Positions 25,557 to 33,837 are shown, counted from the first letter of the stretch. The stretch: 64,000 nt of DNA from Pedobacter cryotolerans (GCF_005116475.1 NZ_SWBO01000003.1:62001-126000); one strand, 5' to 3'. Notes: generated by a model from the letters alone, not told the origin. Numbers and translations are program-made.

Positions 25557-25777
25557 CCCGTTTTTCGCTTTATCCCCATGAACGGGATGCTCGCTCAATG
25601 TCATTGAGTTAAGTACAAACGCTGTCAGTCTGAGCGCCTGCCTGCGGTAGGCTGGTAGTCGAAGACCTTTCAATGGTTAAAAATAAAAAATCATTTGTCC
25701 TTCGACTACGCTCAGGATGACAATTATTTTTTATTTTCTCCTTAACTTAAGGACATTGCATGCTCGCTAGAACCGGG
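25557..25777. repeat. Nested inverted-repeat element
   Basis: Outer arms: left CCCGTTTTTCGCTTTA…CTCAATGTCATTGAGTTAAG (to 25613), right CTTAACTTAAGGACATTG…GAACCGGG (25740-25777). Inside lies a 100-base hairpin 25622-25720 with arms GTCAGTCTGAGCG…TAGTCGAAG and CCTTCGACTACGCTCAGGATGAC. Between GAGCG and TAGTCGAAG a 19-base CCTGCC palindrome (25637-25655) is inserted. Confidence 0.85.
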
Positions 25778-25921
25778 TTTAATTAACTCAGTTTTGTGAA
25801 ACGTTTGAGGGGTTCTTGTGCACCGCCCATTGTTCATAAACCCGACAGCAACGGAAATCTTTTTGTGAAGCTGACCCTTCGACTTCGCACAGAGTGACCA
25901 CACAAAAAATTGAAGTGTATG

Positions 25922-25968
25922 GCGGGACTTAAGCTGCCAAGAATTACTGCCTTTCATTTTCTAAAAAT
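25922..25968. repeat. Dispersed repeat copy, pair of 36499-36545
   Basis: GCGGGACTTAAGCTGCCAAG… matches GCGGGGCTACAATTGCCAAG… at 36499, including the following GAATTACT and TTTCATTT/TTCCATTT-CTAAAA. The sequences further upstream of both copies are also related (ATAAACCCGA/CTAAACCCGA then GAAATC/AAAATC-TTTTT). Confidence 0.65.
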
Positions 25969-26060
25969 TGCAGTTACACAACTTACCAACTCCACACAAC
26001 TAACCAACTAACCCAATCAACTTCTTATCCTACATCAATGCACAGGGTTTTAAACGAGCC

Positions 26061-26068
26061 TATATTTG
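26061..26068 (+). promoter_or_regulatory. Putative Bacteroidota -7 box for the pirin gene
   Basis: TATATTTG matches the TAnnTTTG -7 consensus and lies 20 bases before the ATG at 26089. It falls inside the longer open frame starting at 26038, so it also argues for the internal start. Confidence 0.45.
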
Positions 26069-26088
26069 TATCAATAAATAACAACGTT

Positions 26089-26805
26089 ATGGCACAAACA
26101 GTAGTACACAAAGCCAACACTCGAGGAGTGGCAGATCATGGCTGGTTAAAAAGTTATCAGAGTTTCAGCTTCGCTGGATATTATAATCCAGAACGCATTA
26201 ATTTTGGTGCTTTAAGAGTTTTAAACGACGATATTGTTACTGGAGGCATGGGTTTTGGTGAGCACCCTCATGATAATATGGAAATTATCTCTATCCCATT
26301 GGAGGGAGAGTTACAGCACAAAGATAGCATGGGCAACACGGCAACTATTAAAGCTGGCGAAATACAGGTGATGAGTGCTGGAACAGGAATTTACCATTCT
26401 GAGTACAATGCTGATGCAAAAAATCCGGCTAAGTTTTTACAGATTTGGTTGTTTCCTAACAAGAGAAATGTTACGCCACGTTACGATCAAATTTTATTGA
26501 ATGATACGGATAAAAGAGATGAATTTGTTCAAATTTTATCGCCTAATGCAGCTGATGCTGGTGTTTGGATTTACCAAGATGCTTGGTTTAATTTGGGAAA
26601 ATTTAATACCGATGTTACCAAAACCTATAACTTGAACAAAAAAGGTGACGGGGTTTATATATTTGTTTTAAAAGGTGAAATTGAAGTGAATGGGCAAATA
26701 TTAGCAACCAGAGATGGTTTTGGTATTTGGGAAACGGACAGCTTTGAAGTAAAAGCAATTAGCGATGCCGAGTTTTTAATGATGGAAGTACCGATGGAGT
26801 TTTAA
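26089..26805 (+). CDS. Pirin family protein
   Basis: 238 residues from the ATG at 26089 (MAQTVVHKANTRG), chosen over the upstream ATG because a -7 box lies between them and because pirins begin near this point. N-terminal cupin: FAGYYNPERINFGALRVLND, the metal-binding HPHDNMEIISIPLEGELQHKDS (two His and one Glu as ligands) and SAGTGIYHSEYN; then a C-terminal half-cupin (WIYQDAWFNLG, YIFVLKGEIEVNG). Length and motif order are those of YhhW/YhaK-type pirins, some of which are quercetin 2,3-dioxygenases. Substrate unknown. Stands alone between repeat-filled gaps. Confidence 0.93.
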   Translation: MAQTVVHKANTRGVADHGWLKSYQSFSFAGYYNPERINFGALRVLNDDIVTGGMGFGEHPHDNMEIISIPLEGELQHKDSMGNTATIKAGEIQVMSAGTGIYHSEYNADAKNPAKFLQIWLFPNKRNVTPRYDQILLNDTDKRDEFVQILSPNAADAGVWIYQDAWFNLGKFNTDVTKTYNLNKKGDGVYIFVLKGEIEVNGQILATRDGFGIWETDSFEVKAISDAEFLMMEVPMEF

Positions 26806-26831
26806 GCCTCATCCGACCGCCTCGGCGGCCA

Positions 26832-26968
26832 CCTTCTCCAAAGGAGAAGGAATTGCATTGAATTAAAAGAAAACAAAAAATAATTGTCAGCCCTGAGCGT
26901 AGTCGAAGGACAAATTATTTTTTGTTTTTGACAATTGAAAGGTCTTCGACTACGCTCAGACTGACAGC
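26832..26968. repeat. GGAGAAGG hairpin plus uninterrupted GAGCGTAGTCGAAG hairpin
   Basis: CCTTCTCC-aaa-GGAGAAGG (26832-26850) right after the pirin stop could act as a terminator but has no T-tract. Then 26886-26968: arms GTCAGCCCTGAGCGTAGTCG… and …CTTCGACTACGCTCAGACTG around an AT-rich centre. Here GAGCGTAGTCGAAG (26895-26908) is uninterrupted, unlike the copies at 25622 and 53797. Confidence 0.85.
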
Positions 26969-27060
26969 CATTGCACTAAACTTAATGACGTTGAGAGGTG
27001 ACGAAAAGGAAGTGGTTCAATTCCAGATTTTTTAAACAGAACATCAAATATTAAATTGAT

Positions 27061-27366
27061 ATGCAGAAAATCGAAATTTTAATTGTTGGCACCAATAAGC
27101 CGATTATGGAAACCATAGCTCGCTTAATTGATAAGGAAGAAAAATGGCTGGCTACAATTGCTTATACTGTTGAAGAGGCTTTAGCACTTTGCAGATTAAA
27201 AGATTTTAGTTTAGTGTTAATTTGCGCTGGCTTAAGCAAAGATGAGGAAAACCAATTGAGCTTAAGCTTAAAACAATTGAAAGCTGATTTGCCATTTGTT
27301 AAACATTATGGCGGTGGCAGCGGATTGCTGTATGCCGAGATTTATCAAGGACTTGCCTTACAATAA
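27061..27366 (+). CDS. Degenerate response-regulator receiver-like protein
   Basis: 101 residues. Starts like a receiver domain (KIEILIVGTNKPIMETIARLI, ALALCRLKDFSLVLICAGLS), but the acidic pocket residues are replaced (VGTN where EDD is usual) and the phospho-acceptor strand ends ICAG instead of xxDxxM. The C-terminus ends in a GGGSGLLYAEIY loop. So a receiver fold without phosphorylation is likely, possibly a protein-interaction module. It is followed by a strong bidirectional hairpin. No partner kinase nearby. Confidence 0.65.
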   Translation: MQKIEILIVGTNKPIMETIARLIDKEEKWLATIAYTVEEALALCRLKDFSLVLICAGLSKDEENQLSLSLKQLKADLPFVKHYGGGSGLLYAEIYQGLALQ

Positions 27367-27374
27367 CATTTTTA

Positions 27375-27419
27375 AACCACATAGGCACATAGCTAATTAT
27401 ACTATGTGCCTATGTGGTT
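27375..27419. terminator. Bidirectional hairpin between convergent genes
   Basis: An 18-base perfect stem (AACCACATAGGCACATAG / CTATGTGCCTATGTGGTT) with a 9-base loop lies between the 27061-27366 and 27425-29014 genes. A-rich before and T-rich after, so it can terminate in both directions. The stem is unusually long and may also be a member of a dispersed repeat family. Confidence 0.75.
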
Positions 27420-27424
27420 ATTTT

Positions 27425-29014
27425 TTACTTATAAGTTGCTGCTAGTTTTAAAGCATTGTAAGCATTTACAATTCCGCCAGATACACACAAATCTGCAAAA
27501 GGAACATCTACTGTGTCTGCACCTTTCATATTTTTAATACTACGGTTTACTTTAACTACCGATTTCATGATGATTTCTTTAACCTGAACAGCACTTAATT
27601 TAGGGTAATAAGAACGAATTAAAGCTGCTAAACCAGCAACAACTGGGGCTGCCATACTTGTACCATCTTGTACCGAATATTTATTATCATCTGGAATTGT
27701 TGAATTGATGCGAACACCTGGAGCAAAAACATCTACAGATGTTTTACCATAATTAGAAAATGCTGCTTTTAAGTTTTCATCGTCTTTATAATCTGATGCA
27801 CCAACTACAATGTACGAACTAGCAACGCCACCATCTAAATATTTTTTTGATGGGAAGTTAGGTTCTACATCTGTATCCTTATTATCATTACCAGCTGCAT
27901 GCACTAATAAAACATCTTTGCTTACTGCATATTTTACGGCTTCATCTACTATAGCTTTATCCCATGAGTAACCTTTGCCAAAGCTCATATTTAAAACCTT
28001 AGCTCCGTTATCTGCCGCATAGCGGATGGCATTTGCTACGTCTTTATCACGCTCATCTCCGCTTGGCGTGTTGCGCACACCCATAATCATTACGTTAGCT
28101 GCAACACCTTTTATTCCGATTGCATTTGTTCTATCGGCGGCAATTATACCAGCAACATGAGAACCGTGTAACGCATCTGGACCCTTAATATCATTGTTGC
28201 CGTAAAAGCGCTCTTTGCTATTGTTTGGATCATCGCCAACAATATCACGTGGATTATAATCTACATTTAAGTTATAATTTACCATTTCGTAAGCTTGCTT
28301 GTAACCGGCTTCAATTTGGCTGGTGTAAAATGTAGAAAAATCCATTTCTTTCATTACGTTTAATAATGCTCCTTTTACACCTTCTTCTTGTTGGCTTGTT
28401 GGCTTAAATGCTTCTATATCAGCAATTGTTGGATTAGGTTTCCCAATTTTTTTAACAATTTGATCTAAGTAAAATTTAAAACCGGTAATACCTGCTAAAT
28501 CACTTTTAGCTGTAACAAGTCTCTTTTCTAGTTCTTCTCTATTTTGTACAAAAATTTCATAATCGGCTTTGTCTTTTTCGGCTATGGTAGCAGCGGTAAC
28601 TTTTGCAAAGCGAGCTTGATCTCTCCTAACCAAACGAGTTAATTCTAAAGTTTCAAATTCAATTGATTTACCATCTTTACCACCTAAAAAGTTCCAGCCA
28701 TGTACATCATCGATGTATCCGTTTTTGTCATCATCAACACCATTTCCTGGAATTTCTTTGGTATTTTTCCAGATTACGCGTTTTAAATCTTCGTGATTTA
28801 AATCTACACCGCCATCTATTACTGCTACTAATACAGGAGTAGATTTTTTACCTTTCAGTAATTCTGTATAAGCTTTTTCGGTGCTGATACCGAAAATAGA
28901 ATCTGTTTTTAAATCGAAATTTTGCCAATTGGCTTTACGTTGTGCGTTTGAGAGAAATGGTAAAGCCGTAACTAAAGCAACGACTAATAAGTTTTTGAAA
29001 ATGTTCTTGTTCAT
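27425..29014 (-). CDS. Exported subtilisin-like serine protease (S8)
   Basis: 529 residues with signal peptide (NLLVVALVTALPFLSNAQ). Catalytic triad visible: Asp in VAVIDGGVDLNHEDL (about residue 66), His in HGSHVAGIIAADRT (about 286), Ser in DGTSMAAPVVAG (about 456), and oxyanion Asn in HAAGNDNKDTD. A long insert of about 150 residues between Asp and His is predicted helical/charged (EKDKADYEIFVQNREELEKR) and is typical of Bacteroidota S8 members. No C-terminal sorting (T9SS) domain. Probably a periplasmic or secreted protease. Ends at the bidirectional hairpin. Confidence 0.96.
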   Translation of the reverse strand: MNKNIFKNLLVVALVTALPFLSNAQRKANWQNFDLKTDSIFGISTEKAYTELLKGKKSTPVLVAVIDGGVDLNHEDLKRVIWKNTKEIPGNGVDDDKNGYIDDVHGWNFLGGKDGKSIEFETLELTRLVRRDQARFAKVTAATIAEKDKADYEIFVQNREELEKRLVTAKSDLAGITGFKFYLDQIVKKIGKPNPTIADIEAFKPTSQQEEGVKGALLNVMKEMDFSTFYTSQIEAGYKQAYEMVNYNLNVDYNPRDIVGDDPNNSKERFYGNNDIKGPDALHGSHVAGIIAADRTNAIGIKGVAANVMIMGVRNTPSGDERDKDVANAIRYAADNGAKVLNMSFGKGYSWDKAIVDEAVKYAVSKDVLLVHAAGNDNKDTDVEPNFPSKKYLDGGVASSYIVVGASDYKDDENLKAAFSNYGKTSVDVFAPGVRINSTIPDDNKYSVQDGTSMAAPVVAGLAALIRSYYPKLSAVQVKEIIMKSVVKVNRSIKNMKGADTVDVPFADLCVSGGIVNAYNALKLAATYK

Positions 29015-29070
29015 ATTTTGGTAGTACTGTGTTTTTATAAATGGAAAACGAAATAACAGTTTTTTTATTT

Positions 29071-29655
29071 TTACTCAGCCACAATTATGCCATAATTTGT
29101 AAGTAGGCCAGCTAATCCGCTTTGGGCAAATTTTGCTTTACGCAACGTATTCTTTTCTGGATCGATTACATAATTAAATGATGATGAAAAATTTGCTCCG
29201 TTTAATGTGCTTTGCATAAAAATAGCCCGATCAAAATCGCAATTGATGAATTTGGTATCGGTTAAATCTGCTTCAGAAAAATCTGCTCCTTTTAGCGAAC
29301 AATTTTCGAATTTGGCTTTGCGATTTTTCTTTTTCATGAAAGCAGCATAATCTAAAATGCACTTGCTAAAATTTATACCGAAAAGAAAATCTTTAGCGTT
29401 TGAAAAATCTGCACCAACCATTTTGCAATCGGTGAATTGAATATTATCTAACCCGATTTGAGCAAATTTTACCATACTTAAATTACAATTGATAAAGGTG
29501 CATTTAACGAAATTGCATCCGTAAAAATTGGCTTCGGATAAATCTGAATTTTTAAAGGTACAATCTTCAAATTGTGTTTGTTTTGAACCGATTGGAAGTT
29601 GGGTGATTTTTTCAAAAACTTGATCGAAATGATCTAAACTTGCTGGTGTTGACAT
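29071..29655 (-). CDS. Pentapeptide-repeat protein
   Basis: 194 residues. Repeated A(D/N)LxX pattern: FENCSLKGADFSEADLTDTK, CTFINCNLSMVKFAQ, CKMVGADFSNAKDF. About 20 consecutive repeats forming a right-handed quadrilateral beta-helix. Roles in the family range from DNA mimicry (MfpA/Qnr) to envelope scaffolds; the length is close to that of Qnr-like proteins (about 215) but no claim is made. The stop is 56 bases from the start of the subtilase gene and has no obvious cotranscription. Confidence 0.88.
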   Translation of the reverse strand: MSTPASLDHFDQVFEKITQLPIGSKQTQFEDCTFKNSDLSEANFYGCNFVKCTFINCNLSMVKFAQIGLDNIQFTDCKMVGADFSNAKDFLFGINFSKCILDYAAFMKKKNRKAKFENCSLKGADFSEADLTDTKFINCDFDRAIFMQSTLNGANFSSSFNYVIDPEKNTLRKAKFAQSGLAGLLTNYGIIVAE

Positions 29656-29835
29656 GCCCGCAAATTACGAAAAAGCAGAAATAATTTAGAAGGCGATTTG
29701 CTGATTGTGGAGAAGATTTCCGCAAGAAAAGCAGAAATAATTTAGAGGTTGATTTTGCTACTTGCGATGCAAACTTTAATAATTGCAGAAATTTGCATTT
29801 TAAACCTGACAAAGCGAAAATCCTTTTTGCAAAAA

Positions 29836-29860
29836 AACCCGTAGCATTTGGCTACGGGTT
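29836..29860 (-). terminator. Rho-independent terminator
   Basis: AACCCGTAGC-atttg-GCTACGGGTT; on the minus strand it is followed by a T-run (A-run 29831-29837 on plus). Placed about 70 bases after the CheY-like gene (29932), which is probably its target. A direct repeat AAAAGCAGAAATAATTTAGA lies at 29669 and 29736 in the same gap, unexplained. Confidence 0.75.
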
Positions 29861-29931
29861 CGCAAAAAGATTGAAGCGATGGCAGGACTGAACCTTACCA
29901 AAGCATTGCTGAAATCGCTTTTCTAAAAATA

Positions 29932-30306
29932 TTATGCCGCTTTTTTCTTATCTAAAAGCTTTTTAATTGTGTTTTCGATATCGTCTAAATCAAACGGTTT
30001 ACTGATGTAATCGTCTGGTGTTGCAGCTTCACTCATTTGTTTGCTACGCACATTTGCCGACATTACAATAACGGGAATATGTTTGGTGAAAGGATCGTTT
30101 TTTAAATCGTGGCAAATTTCTATGCCATTACCATCGGGCAACATCACATCTAAAATAAAAAGATCGGGAATAGAATCTTTAAGTTTACTCTTCATCTCTT
30201 TAAAAGTTGATGAAAGTTGCAACTCGTATCCTTCGTCTTTTAACAAAAATTCGATGATGTAACCTATGTCTTTATCGTCTTCTAGAATGTGTATGCGTTT
30301 TTTCAT
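29932..30306 (-). CDS. CheY-like single-domain response regulator
   Basis: 124 residues: full receiver domain with acidic pocket (ILEDDKDIG), phospho-Asp in LFILDVMLPDG, switch serine (VIVMSANV) and the lysine in YISKPFD. No output domain, so it acts by protein contact or serves as a phosphate sink. Partner kinase not in the window. A terminator follows at 29836. Confidence 0.93.
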   Translation of the reverse strand: MKKRIHILEDDKDIGYIIEFLLKDEGYELQLSSTFKEMKSKLKDSIPDLFILDVMLPDGNGIEICHDLKNDPFTKHIPVIVMSANVRSKQMSEAATPDDYISKPFDLDDIENTIKKLLDKKKAA

Positions 30307-30357
30307 AATACTATAAACAATCTCGGTTAATTATTGTTTGCACACACAAAACTTTTT

Positions 30358-31581
30358 TTAATTATTTTTTTCATCTGTTACTTGCTCATTATAATTTAAC
30401 GAATAATAACCATAAGCACAGAACAATAGCAACACTACACTACTAAGCCAAAGTGTGTTATAACCTAATTTTTCGGCAATATAAAAGCCGGCGACTGGTG
30501 TAATTTGAGCAACAGACCATGCAATTGAAAAACCCGCTGCATATTGGCCTCGGTTAAATTCGTTACTTCTTTTAATTACAAAAGTATTGATGAAAGGCAT
30601 GGAAAACATTTCGCCAAAGGTAAAACCAATTACACAAAGCAAGGCTAATACGATAGGAAATGAGCTTGGCAATACTAAAAACATAAATGAAACACTTACA
30701 ATTAATACACCTGTTACAATATAAAACTGTGGCGATTTTTTATTTTCAATTTTGCTAATCATTACCATTTCTAGCAAAGCGATGATGGCTCCGTTTACAC
30801 CTAGAATTAAACCAATCATAGCCTCATCAATATGCCATTCTTTTTTAAAAAATACTGGTACAACCCTAAACATTAAGAAAAAACAAGTGGCAAAAAGGCA
30901 AGTAAGCAGTACGAATTTAATAAACCAAACATCTTGCCAAGGCTTACGAACAATGATGTTTTTAGTTTTCTCTATTGCTGCTTTCCTGAAACCTTTTACG
31001 GCTGGTAGCAATAGCAATATGGCAAGGCCTACTAAAATACTTACCACACCATCAACCAAAAAAAGTAATTTATAATTGATGGAAGCGATTAAACCACCCA
31101 TGGCAATACCAAATGAAAAACCAATGTTTGTTGCCAAACGATTTAAAGAATACGATCTAGTTTGGTTGCCTGGCGATGAATAAGCGGCTATTGCGGCGAA
31201 ATTTGCGGGCCTAAATGCATCGTAAAAAAAGCTAATGAGTACCGACATTACGCACAAAGCCGTAAAATTAGTGATTTGAGAAAATGCCAAAAAAAGCAAT
31301 CCGCCAATTACCGACGAAACGATTTGAACCGGCCTAAAACCAAACATATCGGTTAGTTTACCGCCGGCTGCTGCACCTAAAATAGCTCCTACCCCGAAAA
31401 GGGAAATAATTAAACCGGCATCAGACTCTGGCCTATTTAACGATTGTGTAACATACAAACCCATAAATGGTACGGCCATATAACCACAACGGTTTAGTAA
31501 AATTACACCACTAAGCAACCAAGTTTCTCTACTTAAGCCAGTAAAAGATGTTTTGTAAGTATTAAGAATTTGACGTAGCAT
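30358..31581 (-). CDS. MFS transporter, drug-export-like
   Basis: About 407 residues from the ATG at 31579-31581 (MLRQILNTYK), chosen over the ATG at 31614 because a minus-strand -7 box lies between them. Twelve hydrophobic helices with the motif A region 'GGKLTDMFGFRPVQI' after helix 2 (DMFGFRP), typical of the proton-coupled drug:H+ antiporters such as YitG/MdtG group. Substrate unknown. Divergent from DUF2130 with two promoters between them. Confidence 0.85.
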   Translation of the reverse strand: MLRQILNTYKTSFTGLSRETWLLSGVILLNRCGYMAVPFMGLYVTQSLNRPESDAGLIISLFGVGAILGAAAGGKLTDMFGFRPVQIVSSVIGGLLFLAFSQITNFTALCVMSVLISFFYDAFRPANFAAIAAYSSPGNQTRSYSLNRLATNIGFSFGIAMGGLIASINYKLLFLVDGVVSILVGLAILLLLPAVKGFRKAAIEKTKNIIVRKPWQDVWFIKFVLLTCLFATCFFLMFRVVPVFFKKEWHIDEAMIGLILGVNGAIIALLEMVMISKIENKKSPQFYIVTGVLIVSVSFMFLVLPSSFPIVLALLCVIGFTFGEMFSMPFINTFVIKRSNEFNRGQYAAGFSIAWSVAQITPVAGFYIAEKLGYNTLWLSSVVLLLFCAYGYYSLNYNEQVTDEKNN

Positions 31582-31601
31582 TTTGTAGTTGGAATGGCAG
31601 C

Positions 31602-31609
31602 CAAAAATA
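31602..31609 (-). promoter_or_regulatory. Putative -7 box for the MFS gene
   Basis: On the minus strand TATTTTTG (TAnnTTTG consensus) 21 bases before the ATG at 31581. Falls inside the longer reading frame and supports the shorter start. Confidence 0.4.
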
Positions 31610-31644
31610 GACAATTGGCTGTAAATTTCTATTTATAATTTCTG

Positions 31645-31652
31645 TATTTTTG
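31645..31652 (+). promoter_or_regulatory. Putative -7 box for the DUF2130 gene
   Basis: TATTTTTG, matching TAnnTTTG, 38 bases before the ATG at 31691. Together with 31602-31609 it forms a divergent promoter region. Confidence 0.4.
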
Positions 31653-31690
31653 AATTCGCCCAAAATTCGGTGCGCGATAAAGCTTAGCAC

Positions 31691-32974
31691 ATGTCAACAG
31701 AAATAAAATGCCCAAATTGCAACCATACTTTTCCTATTGAAGAAGTAATGGCAGAAGAATACAAACAGGATTTACGTGAGAAGATGGTTTCTTTTACCAA
31801 ACAAAAGGAAGAAGAATTTTTACGCAAAGCGGAAGCATTTGAGCAACAAAGAAAGCAACAAGAAGAACTTTACGACAAGCAAAAAAAGCAGCAGGAACTG
31901 ACTTTTCAGCAAAAGCTAGAACAAGAAAAAGCTGTTTTACAAACCACCATGGCAGAAAATTTACGCAAAACCATTAGCGCCGATTTCGAAAATCAGTTGC
32001 GAATGAGTAAAGAAGCCAATTTAGAAAATGAAGAAAAGTTGAAGCTAGCTCGTGCTAAAGAAATTGATTTTTTAAAAAAAGAACAAGAGATTAAAACTCG
32101 CGAAGCTGAATTGGAGTTAAACATTCAACGTAAACTACAAGAGCAGCGTGAAGAATTGGTTGCTCAAGTGCGTAAGCAAGAATTAGAGAAAAATAATTTA
32201 AAAGATACCGAACATCAGCTTCGCGTAAAAGAACTAGAAAAACAGCTAGACGACCAGAAAAAATTAGCCGAAGAAATGAAACGTAAAGCCGACCAAGGCT
32301 CTATGCAATTGCAAGGCGAAGCACAAGAATTAATTTTAGAAGAACTGTTGCGTAACACTTTTCCGTTCGATTTAATTGAGGAAGTTGGCAAAGGTGTTCG
32401 CGGAGCGGATTGTGTGCATAATGTGCGTAACCAATTTGGGCAAGAATGTGGGCGGATTATTTATGAGAGCAAACGTACCAAAGATTTTTCGATGGAGTGG
32501 ATTGAGAAATTGAAAAAAGATATGCGCAGCATGGGTGTAGATGTGGCAGTTATTGTAACGCAATGTTACCCAAAGGGGATGGATTGTTTTGGCGAAAAAG
32601 ATGGCGTTTGGATTTGCTCTTTCGATGAGGTTAAAGCGGTTTCATACATATTAAGAGACGGAATTGTGAAACTTTTCGGCGCTACTAAATCACAAGAAAA
32701 CAAGGGTGATAAAATGCACATGTTGTACGATTACTTAAACGGAAATGAATTTTCTGAGCAATGGAAAGCTATTCGTGAAGGTTTTATGAGTATGAAACTT
32801 TCTATACAACGTGAACGTGATGCCATGGAGAGATTATGGAAAAGCCGTGAAAAGCAATTGGAAAAAGTATTGTTAAATGCAGCTCATATTCGTGGCTCTA
32901 TTGAAGGAATTTCTGGTAATGATAATATTCAGTTGAGCTTGGGCGAAGATGATGATGATTTGTTGTTGGAATAG
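31691..32974 (+). CDS. DUF2130 domain protein with long coiled coil
   Basis: 427 residues. N-terminus 'CPNCNHTFPIEE' (a single CxxC zinc-like hook), then a highly charged coiled coil from about 25 to 195 (QKQQELTFQQKLEQEKA, EKQLDDQKKLAEEMKRKADQ), then the DUF2130 domain: ELILEELLRNTFPFDLIEEVGKGVRGADCVH, IIYESKRTKDFSMEWIEKL, VIVTQCYPKGMDCF, MSMKLSIQRERDAMERLW. The domain is widespread in Bacteroidota and Proteobacteria; its restriction-endonuclease-like strand order suggests nucleic acid binding, which is inference. The acidic C-terminus (GEDDDDLLLE) is typical. Confidence 0.88.
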   Translation: MSTEIKCPNCNHTFPIEEVMAEEYKQDLREKMVSFTKQKEEEFLRKAEAFEQQRKQQEELYDKQKKQQELTFQQKLEQEKAVLQTTMAENLRKTISADFENQLRMSKEANLENEEKLKLARAKEIDFLKKEQEIKTREAELELNIQRKLQEQREELVAQVRKQELEKNNLKDTEHQLRVKELEKQLDDQKKLAEEMKRKADQGSMQLQGEAQELILEELLRNTFPFDLIEEVGKGVRGADCVHNVRNQFGQECGRIIYESKRTKDFSMEWIEKLKKDMRSMGVDVAVIVTQCYPKGMDCFGEKDGVWICSFDEVKAVSYILRDGIVKLFGATKSQENKGDKMHMLYDYLNGNEFSEQWKAIREGFMSMKLSIQRERDAMERLWKSREKQLEKVLLNAAHIRGSIEGISGNDNIQLSLGEDDDDLLLE

Positions 32975-32984
32975 GTAAAGAGTT

Positions 32985-33118
32985 ACGTCATATCGACAGA
33001 GCGTAGCGACGAGATATCCGTTTTTTTAACTACTACTGTTGATATGCCATAATTTACTCAATAGCTAGGTCAATTTGGCAACAGATTTCTCCTCGTGAAG
33101 AACTCGTTCGAAATGACG
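32985..33118. repeat. Degenerate dispersed repeat
   Basis: ACGTCATATCGACAGAGCG… at the start and …ACTCGTTCGAAATGACG at the end are inverted relatives (CGTCAT-TCGA / TCGAAATGACG), with degenerate inner parts. Occupies the gap between DUF2130 and the GNAT gene. Confidence 0.55.
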
Positions 33119-33227
33119 GCAGGATAAGTCATTTAATGATCAAGATCGGCAAATATCATTTTGATTTATCCCTAACACAAGCATTCGCTTAGGTTTTGTT
33201 TGGTTACCTTGCGGTTTAAAATAGAAG

Positions 33228-33710
33228 CTATAACTCTTTCACCATCCAAATATCACAACCAAAATGCCCCGAGTTGCCTAAAGCACTACATTGACGCTCA
33301 AAGCCTAATTTTTTATATAAACTTACTGCTTGATTTAATTCTGGCATTGATTCTAAATAGATTTTTTTGTAACCAAAAGTTTTAGCTTGTTCAAAACATT
33401 TGTCCATTAAAGCTACACCCAAGCCTTTACCTCTTGCGCTTTGGTGTAAATAAAGTTTAACTAACTCACAGATATCTGCAGGCAAACCTTCGGTTGGAAA
33501 AATCCCACCGCCACCAATTATTTTACCATCTTCTTCTACCACCCAATAAGCAGAGTTAGGCAATGTAAACAAAGTTGATAAATGGTTCGTACTTTCATCA
33601 AAGTAAGCAGTACCAGGTTTATTGGCCTTAAATTCTGTTAAAACGGCTTTAATTAATTCGCCTATGGCTGCATCGTCTTTTGGTTGTATTGGTCGTATTG
33701 TTGGTTGCAT
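33228..33710 (-). CDS. GNAT-family N-acetyltransferase
   Basis: 160 residues with the GNAT acetyl-CoA motif (ARGKGLGVALMDKCFE), the beta-bulge strand before it (ICELVKLYLHQ) and the final KIYLESM…AVSLYKKLGFE block. N-terminal IRPIQPKDDAAIGELIKAVL is the usual start. Substrate unknown; members close to this include those acting on small amines or antibiotics, but nothing specific is seen. The repeat of 33724-33828 lies directly before its start. Confidence 0.9.
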   Translation of the reverse strand: MQPTIRPIQPKDDAAIGELIKAVLTEFKANKPGTAYFDESTNHLSTLFTLPNSAYWVVEEDGKIIGGGGIFPTEGLPADICELVKLYLHQSARGKGLGVALMDKCFEQAKTFGYKKIYLESMPELNQAVSLYKKLGFERQCSALGNSGHFGCDIWMVKEL

Positions 33711-33723
33711 TTTTTATAATTTT

Positions 33724-33828
33724 CGTCATACCCAACTCGATTGGGTATCGTAAAGATTTTGATAGGCTAATATCGCATTAAGATTAGCTTCGCTGAACAC
33801 TGCGTGATTCCCGCTTTTGCGGGAATGA
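33724..33828. repeat. Dispersed repeat, CGTCATACCCAACT…GCGGGAAT type
   Basis: Left CGTCATACCCAACTCGATTG… with inner hairpin ACCCAA-ctcga-TTGGGT, right hairpin ATTCCCGC-tttt-GCGGGAAT (33807-33826). A second copy at 55277-55359 has the same ends. Confidence 0.85.
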
Positions 33829-33837
33829 TGCAAAAAT

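Larger units (their letters stand above)
25407..26037. other. Gap filled by a modular palindromic element
   Basis: No gene; the open frame on the minus strand at 25742-25957 is repeat-derived. Modules in order: outer arm 25557-25612, GAGCG hairpin with nested CCTGCC palindrome 25622-25720, partner outer arm 25740-25777, then a stretch to 25968 similar to 36300-36545. See the repeat entries. Confidence 0.7.

Noticed and set aside
25742..25957. Open frame of about 71 codons on the minus strand
   Set aside because: Made entirely of repeat modules; no protein-like pattern.
29612..29812. Open frame of 66 codons upstream of the pentapeptide gene
   Set aside because: Overlaps the start of the pentapeptide gene in another frame and has no signal or motif; contains the direct repeat AAAAGCAGAAATAATTTAGA.
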